This document shows positions 12,377-22,701 of a stretch of DNA of 64,000 bases, piece after piece. Position numbers and translations under genes: made by a program. The first letter of the stretch is position 1, and each line of letters begins with the position of its first letter. Source of the DNA: Lotus japonicus (lineage: Eukaryota > Streptophyta > Magnoliopsida > Fabales > Fabaceae); NCBI RefSeq assembly GCF_012489685.1, contig NC_080043.1, positions 15,556,223 to 15,620,222 of the forward strand, given 5' to 3'. Under the pieces are notes generated by a model that searched no databases, had not been told where the DNA came from, and saw only the letters and a program-made list of their open reading frames with translations.

Positions 12377-12714
12377 AATTGCTTGGCTGGAGGTGTGTGG
12401 GCTTGAATTTTTTGTTTTGCAAATTTGTAAGATTGTGAGAGGGGAGGTGTTTTGGTTAAAAATGGGGACTTTGTTGTGCCGTTATGGTCGATGGTATAGT
12501 GGGTGGTGGTGGGTTAGAGGAGGAGGTGGTGGTGGTTTTGGACTGCTGGGTTTGATGGAAGAAGAGGAAGTGGAAGAAGATGAAGAGAATTGTGATTATT
12601 AGATTAGGGATTTGATATTATTAGTTTAGGTTATTGTTTAGATTAGGGGGATTTTATTTAAATTAGGATTTTATTAAGTTTTTTTTTCTGTTTATATAAT
12701 TGACTTTGATTTAA

Positions 12715-12908
12715 AAATTAATTTTTCTAATTAAAAAAAATAAAAAAGCCACGTGGTATTGCTGACTGAGACAAAATTGAAGGCTGGCAACATTTGGCAT
12801 TAATTGAATTAAAAAAAAAAATTTAGGGACCCAATTTGATGTAAAAATTTTATAGGTCCTGGAACTGATTCCCTTTGTAATCTCAGGGGTCATTTGACCC
12901 TTTAAGCC
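12715..12908 (-). repeat. Right terminal inverted repeat of the MULE
   Basis: Reverse complement of the left repeat with scattered substitutions. Continuous over about 195 bp. Confidence 0.85.
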
Positions 12909-12924
12909 ATCTGTCTAAATAATA

Positions 12925-13425
12925 ATAATAAGTATTATTTTTTGTGAATTGTTTGGAGTTATGTGTTAAATAATGCCTTTGCGTGGGCAAGTATTTGATA
13001 AAGGCAATAATATATCAACGTCAATGTACGCGATATTATGAGCGTTTTGACTGTAATATTGATAGTGTAATATTACGACATCTTTTTCGGTCAAAAATGC
13101 CCCAACAACGACGATCAATTGGTGATTTCCGACGATAAGGAAGGATTTTGTGAACCACACCATGATAAGGAGTGTGGGGCGTGGATTGAAAGAATATTCC
13201 TTGGGGGAATTTTTTTTTTTTTCCTTCAGGAGGAATTTTTTTAATTAAATGAGTTTTATTTAAATAAATAAATGTATTTAATTATTTTAAACCTGTGGTT
13301 TATTAAATATATAAATTGAGAAAACATTTTTGGGCATTTAAATGGGCTTGGTCGAAATTCTTGTAGGGAGAAGGATGAATAAGTTTTTGAATTTGAAATC
13401 ACAAAGTCAATGTGCATTAAGGTGG
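12925..13425. other. Intergenic DNA, no gene supported
   Basis: A 65-aa minus-strand frame (12966-13163) has no recognisable domain. AT-rich otherwise. Confidence 0.35.
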
Positions 13426-13439
13426 AAAACTTGGAAGTT

Positions 13440-13554
13440 TTTTTTTGGTACATCAGAAAGATAAAATAGCATCCACCAGGAATCGATCCCTGGACTCCCC
13501 CTACCCAACCCATATGTCCCCAGCTCCTACCACTTGAGCTATCATACGAGGACG
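13440..13554 (-). mobile_element. tRNA-derived SINE, 115 bp
   Basis: Minus-strand reading has an RNA polymerase III A-box-like TAGCTCAAGTGGTAGGAGC and a B-box-like GGATCGATTCC. It ends TTTCTGATGTACC plus oligo(A). The flanks are a 14-bp target-site duplication with one mismatch (AAAACTTGGAAGTT at 13426-13439, AAAACTTGGAGGTT at 13555-13568). A second copy of the same length lies at 31689-31803. Confidence 0.85.
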
Positions 13555-13569
13555 AAAACTTGGAGGTTA

Positions 13570-14280
13570 ATTTAGTTAAACTCATGTTCCTTGACTTTCT
13601 TTATGAAGGGACTTGGTTTGAATTCAAAGATTTTGTGAGGAACTTTTTTAAAATAAAACCCCTCTCATTTAAGTCATGAAGGGCTTGTTTTTGAATCTTT
13701 AAAAATTAAGGTTATAATTGCATTTTATTGTTGGATTAGCAAGAAATAAATGAGGTTTTGAGCAAGAAATAAAAGAAGAAAATAATTGCAAGAAGGACCC
13801 TTAGTCTGATTTTGATGGCTGAAATTTTCGAAGCATTTTGGAGGGAAAAATGCATCCAATTCTCCTTTTAATGCATTGTCCCAAACTTCCATTAAAAATA
13901 AATGGCTTTGACATTTGCATTTTCCACACCAAGTGTTCTCTTATTTCCAAAATCAACATTAATTCAAAAATAAAGAACAATCCATAATCAACAATCTTAA
14001 CCCATGAAGTTCACATGCATAGAAGAAGGAAAATGAAGAAAAAGTGAAAGAAGAGGGAGAATAAACTTACCTTGATGAAAATAAGATATGGATGATGGAC
14101 AAAAGAGTGGAAATACCCAAGAATAAGTAGTGAGGTTATGGGTGATGGACTGGTGGTGTAAAAGACGAGAAATTAAAGAAGTTTGGGTAAGAAAGGGGTT
14201 TGGGGTCGTGGGTGAAGAAATAAGAGAGAAAGTGAATGAGAAATGTGTTGTGTGTGCTGTTAAGTGGCCTGCTGACTACC
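13570..14280. other. Intergenic or degraded repeat, no gene supported
   Basis: No domain-bearing frame. The 76-aa frame at 14130-14360 overlaps palindromic DNA and is not convincing. Confidence 0.35.
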
Positions 14281-14284
14281 CATG

Positions 14285-14384
14285 CATGAGCGTGGATAGT
14301 GCACGCTCATGGGTGCAAGGCTACAATAGCTTTCTCATCTGGCTCACTTGCCACGCATGAGCGTGGCTTGTTGCACGCTCATGC
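14285..14384. repeat. Two adjacent perfect palindromes sharing the same arms
   Basis: CATGAGCGTG (14285-14294) pairs with CACGCTCATG (14302-14311) over a 7-nt loop. GCATGAGCGTG (14355-14365) pairs with CACGCTCATGC (14374-14384) over an 8-nt loop. The arms are the same sequence used twice about 70 bp apart. Confidence 0.8.
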
Positions 14385-15843
14385 GCGGGTGCAACGTTGA
14401 TCAATCCTTTTTTTAAAATTAAAAGAAAATGAAAACAAAACAACAATTAGTATAGAAATCCTTAACGTAGATTGTCTCCTAAGAAGCTCAATTGTATAGT
14501 CCATGATAGACTTCCCTCTTTTTCAGCTAAGAGGGATCAGAATCACACTTGCTTGAACCATTGCATGAGTAGGGTAGGAATTGAGCACTAAACTTCTTCA
14601 CGAGGTCTTCCCAAGTTAGAACACTCCCTTGAGGTTGATAATGAAACCAAACCTTAGCCTCATCCCTCAAGGAGTGTGAGAATAACCTCAGTCTAAGGGC
14701 ATCACTAGACACATCCTTTATCATATCGTGTTACTAAATCAACTGAATCGCACCATGTGAGGATTGAGGTTCTCTGTGGCTGAACCTCCATATTGGTGTT
14801 GGCTTACAATCTTAATGAAAGTTGGGCTCGGGTCATAGTTGTCCGTTTTTTCTTTTGAGGAAGCCTTCTCTAAATCTTATCAAACTCTTCACAAACAGAT
14901 TCATCAATCACTTCACAACAAAACACATCGTTAAGGTTAGGATGTTTCAAATTATCAAAAAGAGAGAAACTAACCTTTGTCTTCCCCAATTTTCGAAGAA
15001 ATGAGACTCTTGGAAACATTGATCTTTGCATTACTAGTTGCCAAAAAAGGTCTTCGTAAAATCAGAGGAACTCTAGAGTCCTCTTCCATATCCAAGATCA
15101 AAAAATCAACAAGGAACACCAGTTTCCCAACTCTTACCAGAAGATCCTCAACAAGCCCATAAAGGCGCTTAACAGACCTATCCGCCAACTGCAAGGACAT
15201 TATAGTAGGAGAAGCTACTCACATGTCCAACCTTCTATACATAGAGAGAGCAACATCAAATTTATGTTGGCCTCCAAATCACATAAGGCCTTTGCCCCCA
15301 GGTAAGCCTTCTACATCAACTAGAATGATGAAACTCCCTGGATCTTTCAACTTTTGGGGGAGTTTCTTCTAAACAAGGGCACTACACTCCTCTGTCATCA
15401 TAATGGTTTCGTTACCTCACTCAATTTCCTAATTTTAGAGAAGATATATTTCATAAACTTTGCATAAGTAGGCTTTGCTCTAAAGCTTCAGAAAAAGGAA
15501 TGTTTATCTCAAATTTCTTTAAAACTTCTAAAAACTTTGTAAATTGTTTTTCCAAATTCTTCCTAACTGAATCTTTAGGAAATGGTACTTTGCATCAAAC
15601 AGAATCAGAAGGGGAAATTTTCCTCTATTTATCCTCAACAACCTCCTCACTAGGCTCTCCCTCTTTGTTTCCCTCTACAACTTTTTCATTTGCATCACCC
15701 TTATCTTCAACAACATCCTTTTTCAAAAAAAAATCACTCCTAAGAGTAACAACAGAACAATTTTCAGCATTAACATCCTTAGGATTTGTGAGAGATATTT
15801 CCAAAATATATAAAATTGGAAATATGCATTATATTATGAGTTA

Positions 15844-16140
15844 CTCCCTCTGTTCCTATATATAAGTCACAAATAACTAATTCTCTTAGATTAAGAAAAG
15901 TTGTTACTAGTAATAAATTTGTCAAGAAAATGATTAACTTTCCTAGATTACCCTTATTTATTTTCCTATGATTTTCTCTCTCCAAGTTAATATTCCAAAA
16001 GTTCATCATCTCTTTCATATTAAATATGAGGGTGAATATGGAAAAAAAGTATTTAATGCTTCCTAGATATTAGAAAGTGACTTATATTTAGAAACAAATT
16101 TTTTTCAAAAAATGTGACTTATAATAAGGAACGGAGGGAG
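15844..16140. mobile_element. Stowaway-like MITE, 297 bp
   Basis: Terminal inverted repeats of about 27 bp (CTCCCTCTGTTCC...AAGTCAC against the complement of GTGACTTATAATAAGGAACG) and a TA dinucleotide on each side (15842-15843, 16141-16142). This is the Tc1/mariner-derived Stowaway layout. Inserted in the gypsy gag remnant. Confidence 0.85.
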
Positions 16141-16183
16141 TATAATATTAGTGTTCAAAGTTATGACAACATGTTGATTGTGG

Positions 16184-16672
16184 TATAGTGGATTTATCAC
16201 TAACCATGCACTTGCGTGTCCTTTGTTCGATTCCTCCTGGTGGCACTTTTCGGTTGTTTATTAATTTGAAATTCAATTTTTTTGCAAAAAGTCACACCTC
16301 TTGGATTCGAAAACTCACTTTTTGGTTTTTTATGCCAATTTTGTATATGTATTCTGTCTGAATTTCCTTGCCCAAGTATCTCTTTATATAGAGATACTAA
16401 CATCCCTTGGTGAAGAGATATATCTCTTGGAGAAGTAATTGTCATAAACCGTTATATACCATTAATGTTCATCAAATGTCACAACTGTTGTGGTAGCCCA
16501 ACTGGCAGACGCGTCCCTTCCCCTCATGTTGGAGGTCGTGAGTTCGAATCCAAGAGGTGTGACTTTTTGCAAAAAATTTGAATTTCAAATTAATAAACAA
16601 CCAAAAAGTGCCACCAGGAGAGGAATCGAACAAAGGACACGCAAGTGCATGGTTAGTGATAAATCCACTATA
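16184..16672. mobile_element. Foldback element with about 128-bp inverted arms
   Basis: The left arm (16184-16310) and right arm (16543-16672) are reverse complements over their whole length with few changes. Both contain tRNA-like B-box motifs (GTTCGATTCC, GTTCGAATCC). The 230-bp spacer has the palindromic run TATCTCTTTATATAGAGATA. Transcription across it would give a long hairpin. It may derive from two SINE-like units in opposite orientation. It lies inside the gypsy remnant beside the MITE. Confidence 0.75.
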
Positions 16673-17218
16673 CACTAGGAAACGCACCTTAGAGCCTTTC
16701 AGCTATGGTCTTCGCCATTTGGCCTACTTGAGTCTCCAATTTTTGATGGAGGCTTCATGATTCTTGTGGCTAGTTCTGGTCTCATTCATGAAGCTTTGAG
16801 TGGTGAGTGCCAACTCCCCCACCATCTCCTCTAGACTCTTCTTCATGCCTCCTAGGTTCTGAGGTAGTGGAGGCCTTTAAATTTGCTGGTTTTGCCTCTG
16901 GTTCTGGTCCCTCCATGAGAAATTAGGATGGTCTCTCCAGCCCTGATTTTAAGTATTGTAATAGGGATTGTTCTAATAATTCCCCGGAGCTTTTATCTCT
17001 TCATCAAACTCAGTATCTCCTGCACTCCTCTGACTACCCTCCAACATCTGGGCAATGGCATCTACCTTTTTTAAGGCAACTTCTTGTTGGATGCTAGAAT
17101 GGCCTGGCTAGTTTGGTCACCACTAACAATTAGCTCCGACCCTTTTAACGCGCACCTCGACACCCATGCTACACCATTGATAAATTGACTGTAGTATCGG
17201 TTTATGACCGACACTATT

Positions 17219-17498
17219 GGCCTGTTTGGAAGAGCTTATTTGAGCTTATCTGATAGCATAAACTTTTATGCCAGTGTTTGGGAGAGCTTATGCAAACAAC
17301 TTATGACCTACCATAAGCTATTTTGAGCTTATTTTCATAAGCTATTCTGGATAGCTAATGAAAAAGAACTTATGCTTATATATAACTTATTTTCAATTTA
17401 TTTCAATAAATATTTTAAAATAGCTTATAAATAAACGCTTATGTCATAAGCGCTTATAATCATAAGCGCTGAATTAAGCTGTGTGACTAAACGGAGCC
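17219..17498. mobile_element. MITE-like element with GGCCTGTTTGG-type ends
   Basis: Imperfect inverted ends (GGCCTGTTTGGAAGAGCTTA versus the complement of the GTTTAGTCACACAGCTTA-type right end). The interior is full of AGCTTAT / ATAAGCGCTTAT motifs. No matching flanking duplication was found, so family (hAT or PIF/Harbinger) is undecided. Confidence 0.45.
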
Positions 17499-17499
17499 T

Positions 17500-18240
17500 T
17501 AATAGTACTTCTCTTTGCTCCAATCAATTTGGGCACCACTTGTGCTATTTAATGAGTTGAGTGACCTTTATTTTGTTTACTCCTTGACAAAAACTAAGGA
17601 GAAAGTTTTAACCCGTAGTACTTTACTAGGTCTTTCTAGCATCACTTCAGCACTGTGTTGTATCTACTGATTATGTAATTGTCAGTTTTACTTGGATGAG
17701 GGGCCACAAGAAACTTTTATAGAGTATTGGTGTAAAAAAAATTAAAATGTTGGGGACCATGGCCACATTGGGCCACCCCTATTCCTCCACCCCTGAACGT
17801 AATCCTTGAGGTAACAAAATTTTTACTGCTCAGTAAACTGTGAACTTGCAGTCGCATCGATTAGTTATAAGTTATACTCTAGTTAAGTTTATTTATGCAC
17901 AAATTGTTAAACTAAAATGAATGACTTAGATGTCTTTAAACTAAAGAACTATTTGAAGATGTTTTTTTTTTGTGATACGATCTATTTGAAAATGTTGATA
18001 ACTAGTGGAGGGATAGGTTTCAATAATTTTAAAAAAAACAAAGACGTTATACGGCATCCAATAACGTGAGTTAATTTCTAGTTTAATAGTCAAGAAGAGA
18101 AATCCTGTGTGCACAAGAAAGAATGTGAGGTCATCACTTAAAAGCATATTTTGTTTCAGACAAATTAACAGAAAAAGATCAATCTAAAATTGAAACAAGT
18201 AAACGGGGTTATCTTTCTGAGTTCTTATTCAAGCTTGAAT
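17500..18240. other. Intergenic DNA downstream of the RING gene
   Basis: AT-rich, no gene recognised. The last few hundred bases before 18487 are probably the RING gene's 3' UTR and terminator region, but no poly(A) signal stood out. Confidence 0.4.
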
Positions 18241-18486
18241 TGAGAATATCTTATGTCATGTAAGATCCTTGAGGGCACTCTACAAATTGCTCAAAACTGT
18301 GGTTTCCACTTCATACACAAACCAGAAAGCATATTTTGTTTCAGACAAATGAACAGAAAATGTTGTGCAACAGATAAATCACAGTGCATGCATACAAATG
18401 GTAACCTTCTGTCAACACAACCAATTGTTCTTTCATAAAGGGCCCTCATGTAAACTATCACCTTCCGGGCTCGTTTGAAACTCACT

Positions 18487-19584
18487 TCAAAGATCTGTTC
18501 CAGTAGAAGATGGTGGGTATGCAGAAATTGTCTGTGTACTACTATTGGTTGTGTGGATATCAGTGTCCGAAACAGCATTAAAGTCATCCTCGCTACTTAT
18601 GGGAGAAACAAAAGAAGGGGTTGCAGAATTGGTTGCAGCAACATCTCCATTAGGACGCCCTGATATAGCAACAATGCTAAAAGGTGAGCCTCTATTGTCA
18701 GAAACCAATCTCATATGGAATGATTCGAATTCACGAAAGAGAATATCTAAATGATCAATTGCCAAATCATATGAAAGTGAAGCATCTTCGTGCAATGGCA
18801 ACGTTGAAAATTGATAGGAAGAAGTATGCTGACTATTTTCTGCCTCCTGGCGAGATTGAGCAGCCAAATCGTTAGGTCTACTGGTTGTAGCACCAGGGGT
18901 TTCGAATTGAAATTGCTCTTCAAATGAAGCTAAGTTATGTAACAAGTAACTAATCATCATTTCATGGATTGGAGTAGCTGTTGGGCTTCTGCATTGCTGC
19001 CTAATACTCTCAATTCTCGATGCATGGGGTCGATCAGGAACTATCAAAGCATCTCCTTCCGATCCCAACTTATCAATACAATCGACACTTGCACTGCCAT
19101 AAATTGGGATAATGCTGGCTTCAGTGACCTCTCCTTTACAGACAGGGCATTCCTTTGCAACAGAATAAGCATATGACAACCTATAGAAGCATGGCCAGCA
19201 AAACAAATGACCACAGCAGGTCAAAACAGGATCTCTTGCCATTTCCAAGCATATATTACAATCGTAAAAGCTTCCACTAAATCCCTCTGCCTCATCGGTG
19301 TATGTTTCCAACCCCAATGCTTTAGCAACTAAATAGGCACTTTTCCTTTTGCGCAGGTCCCAACCTTCGCGCGCCGCCTTTTCAACATCACTACCAACTT
19401 CTTCCCGGTGCACCCTGCCTTCATCTTGAACATCACTATCTACTGTAACCGATTCTCCGGTAGAGGTAGTTATCTGAATTGGAGTTTCACCCTCTCGCCG
19501 CCTCTGCCGCTGCCTATCCCTGAAGACAACTCCTTCAAGGATCCTGAGGCGCTCTTGAATCGGGTACAAAGGCTGCTGATCCAT
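18487..19584 (-). CDS. C3HC4 RING-finger E3 ubiquitin ligase, 365 aa
   Basis: Uninterrupted 365-codon reading frame. The RING finger spans residues 109-149 with a complete set of ligands (C109, C112, C124, H126, C129, C132, C146, C149; core CGHLFCWPCF and KECPVCKGEV), so E2 binding and ligase activity are expected. The N-terminus is charged with arginine-rich segments. The C-terminal half is serine/threonine-rich and disordered, with no membrane segment, unlike RMA-type ligases. The RING core and the following IIPIYG resemble the plant MUSE1/MUSE2 group of soluble RING ligases, but I cannot assign orthology. Start: first ATG, 15 bp after a good acceptor (TTAGCAG at about 19600). A 5'UTR intron (about 19600-20081) separates a non-coding first exon (20082 to about 20340). 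Its promoter and 5'UTR are duplicated upstream at 22.7 kb. Confidence 0.9.
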   Translation of the reverse strand: MDQQPLYPIQERLRILEGVVFRDRQRQRRREGETPIQITTSTGESVTVDSDVQDEGRVHREEVGSDVEKAAREGWDLRKRKSAYLVAKALGLETYTDEAEGFSGSFYDCNICLEMARDPVLTCCGHLFCWPCFYRLSYAYSVAKECPVCKGEVTEASIIPIYGSASVDCIDKLGSEGDALIVPDRPHASRIESIRQQCRSPTATPIHEMMISYLLHNLASFEEQFQFETPGATTSRPNDLAAQSRQEAENSQHTSSYQFSTLPLHEDASLSYDLAIDHLDILFREFESFHMRLVSDNRGSPFSIVAISGRPNGDVAATNSATPSFVSPISSEDDFNAVSDTDIHTTNSSTQTISAYPPSSTGTDL

Positions 19585-20081
19585 TGCAACTTCAATTCTC
19601 TGCTAAGATCGATCTACACCACCGGCAACATATTCCAAATGCTTAAAGCCCCTAACAGAGATAAAAAGCAAAAGTTTTAAAACACAAACTAATACATAAG
19701 TGATCATACCAAAACAAGAACAAGAGCAACAGCAGACCCACATTATAATTCTCGCATAATAAACGATCGAACCGAGTTGAATATTCACTCTCCTTTGCTC
19801 AATCTAACCTAAAATCTGCTACCAATAATTCATATTGCAAGAATCATTCTTAAAGTGCTTTTGCCAGATAATGGTAAAGTACAAAATCCATAAATTCAAG
19901 CATCCAAAGTCAATTATTCTGAATCAGGAAAAAGACAATTCGAAGAAACCTAATTGAATTAATTCAAAACATATCAAAGAAACTAGCAAACAAACAAAAA
20001 AAACAATCAACAAAACCTCATATGATGATGCTGGGAAAAAAACAAATCGATTAGAAATGGAACAAAAAACTGAGGAATTAC

Positions 20082-20378
20082 CGAAAAGAGTTGATGAATG
20101 ATGAGCATTTGGGTGGTTTTTCTTGCTGAGATTTTCAGGTAATTCGGTGATGACTGGGGTTTGAACTCGAATTCTGTGAATCAGAAAAACAAACAAGGTT
20201 TTGTTGTTAGGAGAACAATGCAGAGATTGAAGATGAGTGGAGATTTTCAAAAGCTAAAGGGATGAAATGTTGAATCCAATGGAATTGTTTCTCTGAAATC
20301 TCAGAAACTGGGTTCAAATTTTAGGCACAAGCATGCTTTTGATAAAAATTCTTATGTGATGATATGCATTTTTATAAG
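20082..20378 (-). promoter_or_regulatory. 5'UTR exon and TATA region of the RING gene
   Basis: On the minus strand, TATAAAAATGC (20366-20376) lies upstream of a stretch ending in the splice donor TTTCG|GTAATT (donor at 20080-20081). This matches the acceptor just ahead of the RING start codon. The transcription start is not visible; about 20340 is a guess from TATA spacing. Confidence 0.55.
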
Positions 20379-20775
20379 AAAAAGAAATATTTATAATAAA
20401 TAAAAAGAGCACAACATGCTTTGAAATATCATTAAATGTGGAAAAATGCAAAAAATAAATTATTAGTAAAAAATAATTAAATATACTAAAATATTATTTT
20501 AAAAATAACCAATATTCAATGATATCATTGACTTGTTTCAAAAAAAATAAATGTTATCATTAACTAATTTTAAACTAATTTTAGTAATCTATATATCTAT
20601 ATTTATATTCTATAAAAGTAAAATTGACTTGACTTTGTATTAATGAGATTATTAATAGTTACTAATATATTATTTATTAATTATATTTATTATTAATTAT
20701 CAAACATTTAAATATTTTTTGGTACATATAAAAACTTTCAAATACCTATAAACAATTAAAATATTAAATACTTTG
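20120..20775. repeat. Duplicated RING-gene 5' region, copy A (in place)
   Basis: Covers part of the 5'UTR exon, the promoter and AT-rich upstream DNA. Near-identical blocks recur in copy B at 22702-23430, for example GGTTTGAACTCGAATTCTG and GATGAGTGGAGATTTTCAAA. A third, much more decayed copy of the AT-rich part is visible at about 20880-21010. Confidence 0.85.
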
Positions 20776-21127
20776 GTTAAACCATTAATTGCCAATCAAA
20801 ACTAAAGGTATAAATAAAATTAGAATAAGAATATTTCAAAAAAAATTAGAATATGAAAAAATAATTAATATTATATATATATATAATAATTAAAATTGGT
20901 TTGTACTCTGTATTAATAAAAATATTAATTAGTTATTAAAAAATTTATATTTTTAATTATAATACTTTTGAATTACTTCTAAATATAATTAAAATGTTAA
21001 ATACTAAAGTTATTTAAATTATTAATTATCCATCAAGACATAGGGTAAAAAGTTAATAATAATATGAAGATAATATTAACTTTGAGCACACCTAAATTAA
21101 TGTTATTTAGATATGAAAAATATAAGT
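20776..21127. other. AT-rich spacer with a decayed third copy of the upstream repeat
   Basis: No gene. Segments such as ACTCTGTATTAATAA and AAAATGTTAAATACTAAAG parallel the AT-rich half of copies A and B. Confidence 0.45.
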
Positions 21128-22700
21128 ACCGGTGGGCTATAAAAGCCATACGATCCAACGGCGTTGCGGGCAGCTCACAAGGTTATGCTCTTTAGCAGAC
21201 ACCATAGGACGGTCAGCGCGACCTGGTTCGAGATCGCACCACCCAAACTCTACTAGCAAAGTTTTTGCGCGGCCTGTCAAAGTGCCTTGCTATTACATAA
21301 GCACAACATATCAAACCAATAGTGCGCTCGGAAGCTCCACTTACTTCTCTCACACTTGTAGAGACTCCAAATATAAACATTGAGCCTATAAATAGAGGTC
21401 ATATCATTCATTTACATAACATGCTATCCATTCTTAGAATTTCACGAGTTCTTCTAAGACTTGTGGATTCTCTCTTTGCTCATTAACTGACTTGAGTGTT
21501 CGAGTGACTTCTATAGGTACTCTCCCTACACTCGAGGTCAACATCACCACACTTTTAGGCTAAGCCACGAAAGACCTACGCCACCTAGCACAGCAAGAAA
21601 AGCAATCCAAAATATGGGAAGAACGTTTGGCGTTGTCGGTGGGGAAGACTTTCTTCCATTTCTCACTTCCACTTTTCTCCTTCATTCCCTTCTACGGAGC
21701 AAGTAGAACAGGTAACAAGATGAAACCATTGACCAGTTCCCAAAGAAAATCCAGGGGAGCGCGCATGAGATTCGGACGTTTTCGAAGCGATGCTAAACCA
21801 AGCCGTATGTGAAAGCCTTTTTCATTGAAAGGATCAACTGAGAGTGTTTATAAGCCTTACACGAAAATGATTCGATTCCTAAAGGTTCCGAGAGGACTCC
21901 TTGAGAAATTTGACGTGGAATCATTCTCCGAGCAAGAAGATCCAAAACATCATCAGCAAACCTTTGAGAAGCGCATTGAGTTATGAAAATAGCGTCGGCA
22001 GAGGAAGTGGATGCGATGACTTGCAAGTGGTTTCTCTTGACATTGAAAGGAGAGCATTGCGATGGTCAAATCACGTTTAGAAGCTATAATTGAGAATGGA
22101 CTTGACTTATGCAAGCTTTTCCTAGAGCATTTCGAAAAACCAAAAACGGGAAGGTGCCATAGATCGAGTCCTAACCATAAGGAACACGATCCTTCATGGG
22201 AGATAAGGAAAATGAGTGATAAATCCTTAAGATATTTCCTCCTGCGCTTCCATTAAGAGGTGGTTATGTCAAAGCTAGGAATAGAGGACATCTTAGCGTT
22301 AATTGTCAATGCAATCCTGCCTAGCACTTCGTTACACGCCTCATTCGTAAAGAAACCTCCGAGTTGTTTGAAGGAGTTCCGAGGTCGAGCTGAAGATTAG
22401 CATGGATCCTATGATCAATAAGAGCAGCACAAACAAAGGTGTATTTCGCGCTTTGTAATGGTCAACGAACAATCATCCTTGTTCCAATGACTGGACAATA
22501 TATATATTTTTCTCTTGGCCCTCAATGGAAAAATGTTGAACTTCAAGCTGAGAGAAACCTCGCCCCTCCAGTAATGATTTCAGCGATAGCTGACAATATA
22601 GAGCTTAAGGATGTAATGATTAGTCTAGGAAGTGCAATGGATTTGATGTCCTTCATATTTACCCTAAGACTTGGCTACAAAGCTTGTTCTCTTGGGTGCT
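21128..22700 (+). mobile_element. Ty3/gypsy fragment: LTR 3' part, leader and broken gag
   Basis: A TATA-like CCTATAAATAGAGG (21385-21398) and a downstream stretch ending in GTTTGGCGTTGTCGGTGGGG (about 21627-21646). The latter parallels the leader after the LTR in Athila/Tat-type gypsy elements (family form TTTGGCGCCGTCTGTGGGG). Further on, translation across frameshifts gives gag-like DPKHHQQTFEKRI and a TCKW..LTLKGE..ALRW segment (22010-22070). No protease or polymerase remains. Composition is more GC-rich than the DNA around it. It sits between the two copies of the RING 5' region. Confidence 0.6.
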
Positions 22701-22701
22701 T

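Larger units (their letters stand above)
11198..12915 (+). mobile_element. MULE (Pack-MULE type) with long terminal inverted repeats and a captured CUL1 5' end
   Basis: The ends form a long inverted repeat: 11198-11395 pairs with about 12715-12908 (outermost GGCTTAAAGGGTCAAA), with few mismatches. A more decayed extension reaches about 390 bp. The element is flanked by the 9-bp direct repeat TAAATAATA (11189-11197 and 12916-12924). A 9-bp duplication plus long TIRs is the hallmark of Mutator-like elements, though the repeat is AT-rich and could in part be chance. The right end has seven extra bases before the flanking repeat. No transposase is present. The interior is GC-rich and carries the start of a CULLIN1-like gene. 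Confidence 0.85.
14527..17150 (-). mobile_element. Scrambled Ty3/gypsy (Athila-like) gag-protease remnant
   Basis: Read on the minus strand from high to low coordinates. 17150-16690 gives gag C-terminal sequence (PGNY, GWRDHPNFSW). 15780-15400 gives the gag-pol linker (CSVVTLRS, then FLEVLKKFEINIPFSEALEQS). 15400-14970 gives the protease region (PPK, LQLADRSVKR, ILDMEEDSRVPLILRRPFLA). 14760-14527 gives gag N-terminal sequence (LRLRLFSHSLRDEAKVWF, WEDLVKKFSAQF). The last piece should precede the others, so the element is rearranged. Frames are broken by stops and by two later insertions (15844-16140 and 16184-16672). Confidence 0.75.

Noticed and set aside
16484..16560. Possible tRNA gene (GGTAGCCCAACTGGCAGA ... 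GTTCGAATCC)
   Set aside because: A and B boxes fit polymerase III but it belongs to the foldback/SINE-like repeat and lacks a full cloverleaf.
17219..17498. hAT assignment for the GGCCTGTTTGG-ended element
   Set aside because: No 8-bp (or 3-bp) matching flanks were found, so only a generic MITE-like call is kept.
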